The notes: generated by a model from the letters alone, not told the origin. A stretch of DNA of 43,588 nucleotides from Lachnospiraceae bacterium (GCA_900766575.1 CAAFVW010000172.1:1-43588); one strand, 5' to 3'. Positions 1 to 8,172 are shown, counted from the first letter of the stretch. Translations and numbers: made by a program.

Positions 1-252
1 AACAGCCTGGTATCCAGTGGATGTATCGTCAACGGTGTGGTAGAGAATTCCGTGATCTTTAAGAAGAGCTATATCGGCAATAATTGTGTGATCAAGAATT
101 CCATTATCCTCAATGATGTATATATTGGAGATAACACGCATATTGAGAACTGTATTGTAGAGAGCCGTGATACGATCCGTGCAAATTCGTACTTTGTGGG
201 AGAAGGCGGAGTCAGGATCGTAGTAGAACGCAATGAGAGATATGTCATATGA
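1..252 (+). CDS. glgD: GlgD-type glucose-1-phosphate adenylyltransferase subunit, C-terminal fragment
   Basis: The reading frame is open from base 1 and gives the last 83 residues of a protein whose 5' part lies outside the window. The visible part is a left-handed beta-helix tail with hexapeptide-type turns (SSGCIVNG, NSVIFKKSYIGNN, DVYIGDN), as found at the C-terminus of ADP-glucose pyrophosphorylase subunits. It ends with a short GGVRIVVERNERYVI tail. GlgD is the non-catalytic or regulatory partner of GlgC in glycogen synthesis. The assignment to GlgD rather than GlgC is inferred from the sequence of this tail and from spoVG lying directly downstream, a gene order I associate with Lachnospiraceae. 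The catalytic domain cannot be examined. Confidence 0.75.
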   Translation, partial: NSLVSSGCIVNGVVENSVIFKKSYIGNNCVIKNSIILNDVYIGDNTHIENCIVESRDTIRANSYFVGEGGVRIVVERNERYVI

Positions 253-361
253 TGTGATGATTCGAATATCTGTAGCATTTTCGGGAATTCGAAGAACGGG
301 GAAAATGCGTAGTGATCACGTTGGCATAATCACGGAACACTCAGACCAAGGGGGTTAGCAA

Positions 362-637
362 ATGCAGATTACAGATGTACGTGTTCGTAAGATCACCAGA
401 GAAGGTAAGATGAAAGCAATCGTATCCATCACACTGGATGATGAATTTGTGGTACATGATATCAAGGTGATCGAAGGTGAAAAGGGATTGTTCATTGCAA
501 TGCCGAGCAAGAAGGCAACGGATGGAGAATACAGGGATATTGCTCATCCCATCAATTCTTCTACCAGAGAGAATTTACAGAAAGTAATCCTGGAGAGTTA
601 CGAAAAGGCATTAGAGGAGCCGGAAGAGGCAATCTAA
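362..637 (+). CDS. spoVG: SpoVG, septation/RNA-binding regulator
   Basis: This 91-residue protein begins MQITDVRVRKI and contains the family's IVSITLDDEFVVHDIKVIEG and FIAMPSKK segments, covering the whole SpoVG domain. SpoVG proteins are small nucleic-acid-binding regulators that affect asymmetric septation during sporulation and many other processes in Firmicutes. The ATG at 362 follows an AGGGGG Shine–Dalgarno with good spacing. The C-terminus is short and acidic (EKALEEPEEAI), as is usual. The gene has its own gap of about 110 bp after glgD and ends at a strong terminator, so it is probably expressed as a short unit. Length and sequence match the family well. Confidence 0.95.
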   Translation: MQITDVRVRKITREGKMKAIVSITLDDEFVVHDIKVIEGEKGLFIAMPSKKATDGEYRDIAHPINSSTRENLQKVILESYEKALEEPEEAI

Positions 638-653
638 AATGTAGAAAGATAAC

Positions 654-693
654 AAAAGCTGTTACCGCAGTAAACCCTGCGGCAACAGCTTTT
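654..693. terminator. Bidirectional intrinsic terminator between spoVG and the leftward cyclase-like gene
   Basis: A 17-bp stem (654–670 pairing with 677–693, one A·C mismatch) with a loop of about 6 nt. It is bounded by AAAA on the left and TTTT on the right, so it can terminate from both sides. It sits between convergent genes: spoVG ends at 637 and the minus-strand gene ends at 717. Confidence 0.9.
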
Positions 694-716
694 GCTTTAC
701 ATAAGAAAATACGAAG

Positions 717-1844
717 TCAGGAACGCTGATAAGCGCATAATCCATTTTCAAATTGAAGTCTGTCAATCAATTCGAGAGATCCGCTGCTTCTCCGATACAA
801 CTCTATCGTGCCGACTGCATTACCGCCTTCCCAGAGAGGGTTGGGAGATACCTTGCCATCGGGGCTTTCGTAGAGCAAAGGCATCATCTGTTCCTTGCTG
901 CAGCTTCCGGAAATCCGGACAACAGAAGTGCGATTCCGGGCTTTGAAGTGCCAGATAAAACGCTTATTCGTCTCTTTCACTTTCCATTTGCATCGCGACA
1001 GGGTAAGAGGTTTCCCAAAATGATACTCGAAATCCTCCCCGGTGTAGGTCAACTGCATCAGAATTCTGCGCCGCATAGGGAAAAACAGGAATTTCGGACA
1101 ACAGCCGTCGATGGCCAGGGCGGAATGTTTCAGCTCACGCCCGTTTTTTTCGCTGATCAGGTGGCCGGAAGCAAATTGCAGCCAGGGCTGATTGTAACTG
1201 CGCCCCCAGTGTTTGTCGGCATAACCATAGGAAGTTTCCGGAGTTACCTCGTAGGTGACACCATCTACAATAACAGTTCCGCGGAAAAAGGTGCGGATTC
1301 CCTCGCCATGCCAGAAGCTTTCCAGTGCATGAAGCGCGGTAAAAAATGCATTGGCAAGATAGCCGGTATGACAGGAAACAGCCTTATGGACTTCCAAATC
1401 CCAGGTAAAACTCCCGGCATCTGTCATCAGGGAGCGATGTCTTGCAATTTCCTCGGAGATGTCTATGGAACCGCTGATCCGGTTTTCACTGTAGACGCAA
1501 TTCTCGAACTGCATATAAAAAGGATCCTGGGCGACTTGTAGGGAAGTCATGGGATAATAAGCCTGAAGTTGCAGACCGTCATCTCCTGGTTCCGGAAATA
1601 CTCCGGCCTTGATACAGAGATAAGAGGGTTTCATACCATGACGTTTATAGTAGGGATGTTGACCTAAAATAGGTTGTGAAGCCCCGAGAGCCGGATTTAA
1701 AATACTGTATTCAATAAAAAAAGTGCGGGTCTCCTGTGTCGTGGGACAAATACCCTGGAAAGAATGCCACCAGCGCATATAACCACGTTTTGCATCAGAA
1801 CCCCGCAACATATATGCATTTCTCTTCAAATCAGATAAATTCAT
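717..1844 (-). CDS. Tocopherol cyclase-like lipocalin-fold protein
   Basis: This 375-residue protein has no signal peptide or membrane segment. The pattern FFIEYSILNP, ...GSFTWDLEVHK..., then YGYADKHWGRSYNQPWLQFASGHL and late beta-rich stretches resembles the tocopherol cyclase family (Pfam tocopherol_cycl; related to AttH/CrtC-type double-lipocalin folds). In plants and cyanobacteria the family cyclises phytylquinols. Clostridia make no tocopherol, so the substrate here is unknown and the name reflects fold only. Start ATG 1844 is preceded on the minus strand by a GGGGGAG ribosome site. A strong promoter lies about 60 bp upstream. It is monocistronic: convergent with spoVG and separated from the lacI-type gene by about 115 bp. 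Confidence 0.75.
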   Translation of the reverse strand: MNLSDLKRNAYMLRGSDAKRGYMRWWHSFQGICPTTQETRTFFIEYSILNPALGASQPILGQHPYYKRHGMKPSYLCIKAGVFPEPGDDGLQLQAYYPMTSLQVAQDPFYMQFENCVYSENRISGSIDISEEIARHRSLMTDAGSFTWDLEVHKAVSCHTGYLANAFFTALHALESFWHGEGIRTFFRGTVIVDGVTYEVTPETSYGYADKHWGRSYNQPWLQFASGHLISEKNGRELKHSALAIDGCCPKFLFFPMRRRILMQLTYTGEDFEYHFGKPLTLSRCKWKVKETNKRFIWHFKARNRTSVVRISGSCSKEQMMPLLYESPDGKVSPNPLWEGGNAVGTIELYRRSSGSLELIDRLQFENGLCAYQRS

Positions 1845-1904
1845 GGATCAAAGACTCCCCCGCTTTTGTACCCCTCAAAACAACATTTCGTAGATAATAT
1901 GTAT

Positions 1905-1933
1905 ATTATAATACTATATATTGTGAATGACAA
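1905..1933 (-). promoter_or_regulatory. Sigma-A-type promoter for the tocopherol cyclase-like gene
   Basis: On the minus strand, TTGTCA (1933–1928) is separated by exactly 17 bp from a perfect TATAAT (1910–1905). The predicted start is near 1898, giving a leader of about 55 nt before ATG 1844. Confidence 0.7.
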
Positions 1934-1960
1934 GGGTGTCGGTAGAATCTTTATAATTTT

Positions 1961-2980
1961 TTAGATATTTTCTTTGATCCGGACATCCACGGCTACATAA
2001 TGATACTCTTTTTCCGGATTTTCCCCGGTAGTCAGATAAGCAAATAACAGGGAAAGAGGCTTGCTGCCCTGGATCCTGGGCTGTTGACAGATGGTGGCGG
2101 CAATGGTGCCGTTTTCCAACATCTGACGGGTGGTAGGAACCAGATCAAAGGCGATGATACGGATAGCCCCTTTTCTGCCAAGGGTCTCCACACTGCGGCA
2201 TCCACCGTAGACACCGCCGGCAGCGAAGAACAATGCGTTGATCTCCGGGTGGGCTGACAGCAGGGCTGTAGTTTTTTCATAGCTTTCTACTTCGTCATCG
2301 TGAATTTCTACAGTATCCACGATGTGAATGCGATCGGAATAAGGAGCTAAAGTATTCAGAAATCCGGCGATGCGCTCCGTGTGACAGAGGATATTGGAAG
2401 AACCTGTGATGATTCCGACATTTACCGTTCCGGAGGTCATCAGCTGCAAAAGGCCTGCGGCAGTGGCTCCGCTGCGGGTATAATTGCTGCCGACATAAGC
2501 GAGTCGTCTGGAATTTTCGATATCCGTGTTCAATGTGACCACAGGAATGCCCTGCTCGTATAAGGCGTTGATGCAGTTGCGGATGCGGTCATCGTTGCAG
2601 GGAGTCATGGCAATACCGTTCACCTCTTCTTCCAGAAGTTCCTCTACGGCCTGTAGTTGCGCCTCCACGTCAATAGAAATCTGTTTCGTGATTACGGTGC
2701 AGTTATAACCGGCCAATTCAGCCGCTTTTTCATCAATTCCGTCCAGGACACCCTGAAAGAAAAGATTCCCGGTAGAAAAGAGGATGACCCCCAGCTTCAG
2801 CCTTTTTTTCTGCGCAGCCAGAACAAGACCGGCGCGGTTGGGTTTATAGTTCAGTTCTTTTGCAATTTTTTTGATTTTTTCGGCAGTTTCCGGATTTACA
2901 GCTCCGCGGTCATTTAGTACACGATCCACAGTGCCGCGGGATACACCGGCCAATGCCGCAATTTCCTTGATTGTAGCCAT
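1961..2980 (-). CDS. LacI-family transcriptional repressor with ribose-binding-like sensor domain
   Basis: This 339-residue protein has an N-terminal LacI helix-turn-helix (MATIKEIAALAGVSRGTVDRVLN, residues 1–23), a hinge (YKPNRAGLVLA), and a periplasmic-binding-protein-like sensor from about residue 60 (LGVILFSTGNLFFQGVLDGI) to the end. The sensor resembles RbsB-type domains that bind sugars. It is divergent from the xylulokinase gene, with about 270 bp between them and a perfect CGTGC-ACGA-GCACG palindrome just downstream of the kinase promoter, the usual place for a LacI-type operator. It therefore probably represses the kinase–DUF4867–isomerase operon until a pentose or deoxyhexose binds. 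The start ATG 2980 follows a GGGGG/GGAG ribosome site. The effector is unknown. Confidence 0.9.
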   Translation of the reverse strand: MATIKEIAALAGVSRGTVDRVLNDRGAVNPETAEKIKKIAKELNYKPNRAGLVLAAQKKRLKLGVILFSTGNLFFQGVLDGIDEKAAELAGYNCTVITKQISIDVEAQLQAVEELLEEEVNGIAMTPCNDDRIRNCINALYEQGIPVVTLNTDIENSRRLAYVGSNYTRSGATAAGLLQLMTSGTVNVGIITGSSNILCHTERIAGFLNTLAPYSDRIHIVDTVEIHDDEVESYEKTTALLSAHPEINALFFAAGGVYGGCRSVETLGRKGAIRIIAFDLVPTTRQMLENGTIAATICQQPRIQGSKPLSLLFAYLTTGENPEKEYHYVAVDVRIKENI

Positions 2981-3139
2981 AAAACTCCATACCCCCTGTA
3001 TTCTGTTATAAAAGTATCATATTTTCGGCGGGAAGTCAACGGAAGCCGCAATTTGTCCGAGCACGCGCATGAGTAAAATGCAGAGAAGGCCGTCTTCACT
3101 TTTAAACAATAAAAATACTGAAAAAATAAAAACTTTCAC

Positions 3140-3168
3140 TTGAAAAAAATTCTCACAGACGTTATGAT
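3140..3168 (+). promoter_or_regulatory. Promoter of the xylulokinase/isomerase operon
   Basis: TTGAAA (3140–3145), 17 bp, TATGAT (3163–3168). The predicted transcription start near 3175 places the palindromic operator at 3179–3192 immediately downstream, where a bound repressor would block initiation or clearance. Confidence 0.75.
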
Positions 3169-3178
3169 ATAAATATAG

Positions 3179-3192
3179 CGTGCACGAGCACG
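3179..3192. promoter_or_regulatory. Putative LacI-family operator
   Basis: CGTGC-ACGA-GCACG is a perfect 5-bp inverted repeat around a 4-bp centre, about 10 bp past the -10 element of the kinase promoter. Position and symmetry fit a LacI-type operator bound by the adjacent repressor. A partial match, CGAGCACG, occurs near 3058 on the repressor-gene side and could be a weaker auxiliary site. Confidence 0.65.
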
Positions 3193-3253
3193 GAGAGGCA
3201 AAAACTTATGAACAGCAAAACACGAAAATGATCACAAAATGGGAGGAAGATTC

Positions 3254-4723
3254 ATGTTGTACATTGGAATCGATCTTGGTACGTCGGCAGTAAAACTGCT
3301 TTTGATGGACAGTGAAGGGAATATCAGGAATATTGTATCCCGGGAATATCCTTTATATTTCCCGCATCCCGGCTGGTCGGAACAGAAGCCGGAAGACTGG
3401 TATGAGCAGACGGTGGAAGGAATCAGGGAACTGTTGAAGGATGCGGATAAGAGCAAGGTGGCAGGCATCAGCTTCGGCGGACAGATGCATGGACTGGTCA
3501 TCCTGGATGAGAAGGATCAGGTGATCCGCCCGGCAATTCTCTGGAATGACGGAAGAACTACGGAGGAATGTGACTATCTGAACAATGTAATCGGCAAGGA
3601 GAAGCTTTCTGAGTATACGGCAAACATTTCCTTTACCGGATTTACCGCTCCGAAGATTCTCTGGGTGAAAAAGAATGAGCCGGAGAATTTTGCCAGAATC
3701 AGAAAAATCATGCTGCCGAAGGATTACATAGCCTATAAGCTGACCGGAGTCCATTGTACGGATGTATCGGATGCTTCCGGTATGCTGTTGTTTGATGTGA
3801 AGAATCGCTGCTGGTCGAAGGAAATGTGCGAGATCTGCGGAGTAACAGAGGATCAGCTGGCAACCTGTTATGAGAGCTATGAAAAGGTAGGCTGTGTCCT
3901 GCCGGAAGTGGCAGATACACTGGGACTGCCGCATAATGTTGTCGTTGCGGCAGGAGCCGGAGACAATGCGGCTGCGGCTGTTGGAACCGGAACGGTGGGA
4001 GACAATATGTGTAACATCTCCCTGGGAACGAGCGGAACGATTTTTATCTCTTCCAATCATTTCGGGGTAGATAAAAACAACGCATTGCATTCCTTTGCAC
4101 ATGCAGACGGACATTATCATCTCATGGGTTGCATGCTGAGTGCTGCATCCTGCAACAAATGGTGGATGGATGAGATCATTGGAACGAAGGATTATGCGGC
4201 GGAACAGGCACAGATCGGGAAACTGGGAGAAAATCACGTCTACTTCCTGCCGTATCTCATGGGAGAGCGTTCTCCGCATAACGATCCCAATGCCAGAGGT
4301 ACTTTTATTGGCATGACCATGGATACCACCAGGGCTGATATGACACAGGCCGTATTGGAAGGTGTGGCATTTGCCTTGAGGGATTCCCTGGAGGTGGCAA
4401 AATCTCTGGGAATACATCTGGAGCGGACCAAAATCTGCGGTGGTGGAGCCAAGAGCCTTCTGTGGAAGAAAATGATTGCCAATATTCTGAATCTGAAAGT
4501 GGATGTGATCGAGAGCGAAGAAGGACCTGCGATGGGCGGAGCCATGCTGGCAGCAGTAGCCTGTGGGGAATATACAAGCGTGGAAGAAATCGCGGAAAAA
4601 TTTGTCAAGATTACCGGAACGGTAGAACCGGATCCGGAACTGGTGGCAAAATATGAAGAACGGTATCAGAAGTTCCGTCAGATCTATCCGGCCTGTAAGC
4701 CTTTGTATGAAATCATTAAATAA
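3254..4723 (+). CDS. xylB: Xylulokinase (FGGY-family carbohydrate kinase)
   Basis: This 489-residue kinase predicted to phosphorylate D-xylulose (or a closely related ketose) with ATP. The N-terminal domain opens with the IGIDLGTSAVK phosphate-binding motif (residues 4–14). GGQMHG around residues 75–80 matches the substrate-contacting Met-His of XylB, and AGAGDNAAAAVG supplies the catalytic Asp at about residue 237. The FGGY C-terminal signature is around GGGAKSLLWKKM (about residue 395), followed by GPAMGGAMLA. An in-frame upstream ATG exists at 3239, but GGGAGGAAG at 3241–3249 sits ideally for ATG 3254, so that start was chosen. It is the first gene of the operon controlled by the divergent LacI-type repressor. 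Substrate could be another ketopentose, given the isomerase partner. Confidence 0.9.
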   Translation: MLYIGIDLGTSAVKLLLMDSEGNIRNIVSREYPLYFPHPGWSEQKPEDWYEQTVEGIRELLKDADKSKVAGISFGGQMHGLVILDEKDQVIRPAILWNDGRTTEECDYLNNVIGKEKLSEYTANISFTGFTAPKILWVKKNEPENFARIRKIMLPKDYIAYKLTGVHCTDVSDASGMLLFDVKNRCWSKEMCEICGVTEDQLATCYESYEKVGCVLPEVADTLGLPHNVVVAAGAGDNAAAAVGTGTVGDNMCNISLGTSGTIFISSNHFGVDKNNALHSFAHADGHYHLMGCMLSAASCNKWWMDEIIGTKDYAAEQAQIGKLGENHVYFLPYLMGERSPHNDPNARGTFIGMTMDTTRADMTQAVLEGVAFALRDSLEVAKSLGIHLERTKICGGGAKSLLWKKMIANILNLKVDVIESEEGPAMGGAMLAAVACGEYTSVEEIAEKFVKITGTVEPDPELVAKYEERYQKFRQIYPACKPLYEIIK

Positions 4724-4805
4724 GCCGTAGAAAATCAAACAACATAATAAAATGAACCTCTTAATCAGGGATTGCGTTATAATAGAGAAAGGTTGGTAGA
4801 GAAAG

Positions 4806-5447
4806 ATGCATATTTTATCTGTAAAAGATCCTGCATTCCGCAAATATGGCAGAGTGATCACCAATGTGGATTTCACAGAACTGGTGGAGGAGATGAAGAA
4901 AACTCCGGTTCCCGAAGGTGTCGTATATGAGCCCGGAATCAATGCGATGGAAGCTTTGCCGGTGAAAAAAGAACTGGAAACGATTACCTATGGGGAAATG
5001 CCTGTGCAGATCGGCTATTGCAACGGTCACAATTCCAAGCTGAATGCGGCGGAATATCACAGAAGTTCAGAAATCAATGTGGCTGCCACGGATGCCATTC
5101 TGATTCTGGGACAGCTGGCTGACGTGGCGGAGGATTTCACTTATGATACTTCCAGAATGGAAGCATTTCTGGTGCCGGCGGGAACCGGTGTAGAGATTTT
5201 TGCTACTTCTCTTCATTATGCTCCCTGTGGAGTGGATGGACAGGGATTCCAGGTGGCTGTCGTGTTGCCCCAGGGAACCAATTATCCGTTAGAAGGAGCA
5301 CATCAGAAGGTGAATCAGGGGAAGGCACCCAGCGAAGACGCACTGCTTGCTGCTACCAACAAATGGCTGATCGGTCATGCAGAGGGCGGGCTTCCCGAGG
5401 GAAGTTTTATCGGTCTGACCGGTGAGAATCTGGATGTGAGAAAATAG
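4806..5447 (+). CDS. DUF4867 family protein, sugar-operon associated
   Basis: This is a 213-residue soluble protein with no signal peptide. It matches my memory of DUF4867, a family of unknown function that accompanies sugar isomerases and kinases in Clostridia. The middle section (PVQIGYCNGHNSKLNAAEYH, ATDAILILGQLADV, AFLVPAGTGVEIFATSLHYAPC) has the glycine/histidine/glutamate spacing of a cupin-type beta-barrel, so a metal-dependent sugar isomerase, epimerase or mutarotase-like role is possible. That is inference. It lies 82 bp after xylB and 153 bp before the isomerase gene in the same direction. A TATAAT at 4778–4783 may add an internal promoter, though no good -35 is visible. Ribosome site is weak (GGTAGAGAAAG) before ATG 4806. 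Confidence 0.75.
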   Translation: MHILSVKDPAFRKYGRVITNVDFTELVEEMKKTPVPEGVVYEPGINAMEALPVKKELETITYGEMPVQIGYCNGHNSKLNAAEYHRSSEINVAATDAILILGQLADVAEDFTYDTSRMEAFLVPAGTGVEIFATSLHYAPCGVDGQGFQVAVVLPQGTNYPLEGAHQKVNQGKAPSEDALLAATNKWLIGHAEGGLPEGSFIGLTGENLDVRK

Positions 5448-5600
5448 TGTAATCAAAAGTCAGTCGAAAACCGGAAAATAACAAGTGCCCCGGCAGATAC
5501 AACAATGGTTTGAACGCAGAATTTCGAGATGTAAACTTTCGGGATCTGCGGTAAAATAAATGGCAAAGAGAAAAAGAAAACAAAACAGGAGGATTACAAA

Positions 5601-7085
5601 ATGAATAATTTACCCGAAGTAAAAATTGGCGTTGTGGCAGTAAGCCGTGACTGTTTCCCCGAAAGCCTTTCCGTAAACCGCAGAAAAGCTCTGATGAAGG
5701 CTTATACCGAGAAGTACGGTACGGACAGCGTCTATGAGTGCCCGGTATGTATCGTTGAGAGCGAGATTCATATGGTACAGGCACTGGAAGATATTAAGAA
5801 AGCCGGATGTAATGCGCTTTGCGTATATCTGGGCAACTTCGGTCCCGAGATCTCCGAGACCTTACTGGCAAAACATTTTGACGGCCCCGCAATGTTCATC
5901 GCGGCAGCAGAAGAGACCCAGAATGATCTGGTAGGCGGCAGAGGTGATGCTTACTGTGGTATGTTGAATGCCAGCTACAATTTAAAACTCCGTAATGTAA
6001 AGGCATATATTCCCGAAAATCCGGTAGGAACTGCTGCTGAGTGTGCAGATATGCTGCATGAGTTCATTCCTGTTGCAAGAGCTATCGTAGGACTGAGCGA
6101 TCTGAAGATCATCTCCTTCGGCCCCAGACCTTTAAACTTCCTGGCATGTAATGCACCGATCAAGCAGTTGTACAACCTGGGTGTAGAGATCGAAGAGAAC
6201 TCCGAACTGGATCTGTTCGAAGCTTTTAAAAAGCATGAGGGAGATGAGAGAATCCCTGCGAAAGTAAAAGAGATGGAAGCAGAACTGGGCGCCGGCAATA
6301 AGAAGCCGGAAGTACTGCCTAAGCTGGCGCAGTATGAACTGACCCTGCTTGACTGGATCGAAGCACACAGAGGATATCGTAAGTATGTGGCTATCGCCGG
6401 AAAATGCTGGCCTGCATTCCAGACCCAGTTTGGATTTGTTCCCTGCTATGTGAACAGCCGCCTCACTGGTATGGGGATCCCTGTATCCTGCGAAGTAGAT
6501 ATTTACGGATGTTTAAGCGAGTTCATCGGAACCTGTGTCAGCGCAGACACCGTTACACTGCTAGATATCAACAATACTGTACCCGATGATATGTATGAAG
6601 AGTCCATCCAGGGCAAATTCAACTATACACATAACGATACCTTCATGGGATTCCATTGCGGCAACACCAATTCCAAGAAGCTGACTGCATGCAACATGAA
6701 GTATCAGATGATCATGGCAAGAACGCTTCCCGAAGAGGTAACTCAGGGTACTCTGGAAGGAGATATCGTTCCCGGAGATATCACTTTCTACCGTCTGCAG
6801 TCCACTGCTGACAACAAGCTACGTGCTTACATTGCACAGGGTGAAGTACTTCCCGTGGCTACCAGATCCTTCGGAGGTATCGGTATTTTCGCAATTCCTG
6901 AGATGGGACGTTTCTACCGTCATGTATTGATTGAGAAGAACTTCCCTCATCACGGCGCTGTGGCATTCGGACACTTTGGCAAGGCACTGTATGAAGTATT
7001 CAAATACATCGGTGTACCCGTAGAGGATCTGAATTTTAACCAGCCGAAGGGAATGCTGTATCCTACCGAGAATCCGTTCGCGTAA
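5601..7085 (+). CDS. L-fucose/L-arabinose isomerase-family aldose–ketose isomerase
   Basis: This 494-residue protein with the two-part architecture of FucI/AraA-like isomerases: N-terminal Rossmann-like domains (KIGVVAVSRDCFPE..., ALCVYLGNFGPE) and a C-terminal metal-dependent domain. E298 in CEVDIYG and D322 in TLLDINN are the likely Mn2+ ligands, with H352 in GFHCGNT close by; these are the residues expected in the family. It would convert an aldose to the ketose that the upstream kinase phosphorylates. ATG 5601 has a textbook ACAGGAGG site at 5585–5592. No transporter or aldolase is in the operon, so the substrate (arabinose, fucose, or another pentose or deoxyhexose) cannot be fixed. It is followed by large hairpins rather than another gene. 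Confidence 0.85.
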   Translation: MNNLPEVKIGVVAVSRDCFPESLSVNRRKALMKAYTEKYGTDSVYECPVCIVESEIHMVQALEDIKKAGCNALCVYLGNFGPEISETLLAKHFDGPAMFIAAAEETQNDLVGGRGDAYCGMLNASYNLKLRNVKAYIPENPVGTAAECADMLHEFIPVARAIVGLSDLKIISFGPRPLNFLACNAPIKQLYNLGVEIEENSELDLFEAFKKHEGDERIPAKVKEMEAELGAGNKKPEVLPKLAQYELTLLDWIEAHRGYRKYVAIAGKCWPAFQTQFGFVPCYVNSRLTGMGIPVSCEVDIYGCLSEFIGTCVSADTVTLLDINNTVPDDMYEESIQGKFNYTHNDTFMGFHCGNTNSKKLTACNMKYQMIMARTLPEEVTQGTLEGDIVPGDITFYRLQSTADNKLRAYIAQGEVLPVATRSFGGIGIFAIPEMGRFYRHVLIEKNFPHHGAVAFGHFGKALYEVFKYIGVPVEDLNFNQPKGMLYPTENPFA

Positions 7086-7100
7086 AAAGAACTTAAGTAA

Positions 7101-7392
7101 CTGGCAAGTTAGTTAACTAACCGGACGAACTCCCGGGATGGACAGAAAGGCTCTCTTTCAGTTGTAAAATCTACGAGTGTGAATTTCCTAAGAAAAGTGA
7201 TTTAGCGGTTCTAAACCAGACGGGGCCGCCTACAGTCGACATCCATGTCGACCATCGGCTAACGCGAACGTCCTGTTCGCGTTGCCCCTGTCTTTCAACA
7301 CTTTTCAAGAAAATATCAACACTCTCCGACAAAACAACTGAAAGAGAGCCTTTCTGTCCATCCCGGGAGTTCTGCGTTTCTAAAGTTGCCAG
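7101..7392. repeat. Large branched inverted-repeat element (first of two)
   Basis: No gene. A perfect 39-bp inverted repeat (7127–7165 with 7334–7372) closes a structure extended outward by CTGGCAA/TTGCCAG (7101–7107 with 7386–7392) and inward by imperfect pairing (GAGTGT... and ...AAGAAAAGTG arms, AGACGGGGC with GCCCCTGTCT). At the centre are two perfect side hairpins: GTCGACAT-CC-ATGTCGAC (7235–7252), and the 9-bp stem of 7261–7269 with 7275–7283. The folded form is therefore a long stalk with a forked head. It lies between convergent genes and could act as a terminator, a miniature inverted-repeat element, or a structured RNA. I do not recognise it as a known class. Confidence 0.75.
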
Positions 7393-7399
7393 AAAACCA

Positions 7400-7541
7400 G
7401 TAGCCCCGGTTGCATATAAGAATAAGCTGACCGTAAACAGACGCCGGCACTTAGCGAGGGTACTTTCCTCGCTTATGTGCCGCTGCGCTCTGTTTCCGAG
7501 TGGAAACGATGTCAGCGTTTCTTATATGTAACCGAGGCTAC
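7400..7541. repeat. Second long hairpin element
   Basis: The 23-nt arms 7400–7422 and 7519–7541 pair with one G·T wobble and one mismatch. Pairing continues inward with GCTGAC (7426–7431) and GTCAGC (7511–7516), then a top stem formed by CGGCAC...GCGAGG and CCTCGC...GTGCCG around a 7-nt loop near 7461–7467. Together with the previous element it fills the whole 486-bp gap between the isomerase and the membrane-protein gene. GCAAGTTA at 7104–7111 and TAACTTGC at 7565–7572 may also close the entire region. Confidence 0.7.
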
Positions 7542-7571
7542 GGATGGCAAGCCAATAAGTTCGTTAACTTG

Positions 7572-8117
7572 CTATTTAGCAGGAGATTTCTTCCGGGCTT
7601 TCACAACATACACAATGGCGATCGCCACATCCACGCAGTAGATAAAACATCCGACTCCCATGAAGATGGCACCGGGCAGGGATACAAGCCCTTCTTTACG
7701 AATGCGGACGCTGCAGCCAATGGAACTGATGCCGGTGAGCAGAATCGTCAAAAGATCAATGAGTACCGCCCATAGGAGAAAGCCGATACCCCAGACACTC
7801 ATGGCAAGTCCGATAAAGCCGAGAATAAAATGCATGATATAAGCGGGAATCTGCACACATTTGATGATCAGGTTCATTCTTGCCGCCTGCCTTGCGGTCA
7901 TTTTCCCCTTCGCTGCCTGCACCGCATTGACGATCACGATGATAAAGGAATACAGGTTATAGATGACTGCGATGATAAGCAGGACAAGCAGGGAGATATC
8001 CGTGGTATCCTCTGGCAGTACGCCTACAAACAGGAAGAAGACAGCAAGAATCAATACATAAATATAAGGATAGATAATTACAGGTATCATTTTCAGATAT
8101 TTCAAAAATTCGTTCAT
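7572..8117 (-). CDS. Predicted integral membrane protein of unknown function
   Basis: This 181-residue, strongly hydrophobic protein with about five or six membrane segments (for example VIIYPYIYVLILAVFFLFVG, LLVLLIIAVIYNLYSFIIVI, IPAYIMHFILGFIGLAMSVW, FLLWAVLIDLLTILLTG, and a last one near IYCVDVAIAIVYVV). It has a positively charged C-terminus (KARKKSPAK). ATG 8117 was chosen because GAGAGGGG lies just upstream; a longer frame runs on into the insertion sequence and is not credible. I do not recognise the family. The insertion sequence begins about 20 bp upstream and has probably replaced or displaced its native promoter. Before that insertion the gene would have been divergent from the MATE gene. 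Confidence 0.75.
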   Translation of the reverse strand: MNEFLKYLKMIPVIIYPYIYVLILAVFFLFVGVLPEDTTDISLLVLLIIAVIYNLYSFIIVIVNAVQAAKGKMTARQAARMNLIIKCVQIPAYIMHFILGFIGLAMSVWGIGFLLWAVLIDLLTILLTGISSIGCSVRIRKEGLVSLPGAIFMGVGCFIYCVDVAIAIVYVVKARKKSPAK

Positions 8118-8172
8118 GACAAATCCCCTCTCATAATAACAATGCTTGTTAGGCGTTTGCAAAACGCCACAA

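Noticed and set aside
753..1541. 262-codon plus-strand open frame
   Set aside because: It is antisense to the tocopherol cyclase-like gene, whose protein has family motifs, a promoter and a ribosome site; the plus-strand frame has none of these.
3353..4942. 529-codon minus-strand open frame opposite xylB
   Set aside because: Composition is low-quality (many His, Arg, Cys, Ile) and it is the shadow of a well-supported kinase gene.
7500..7775. 91-codon plus-strand frame starting in the second hairpin
   Set aside because: No ribosome site; it begins inside the inverted-repeat element and runs antisense to the membrane-protein gene.
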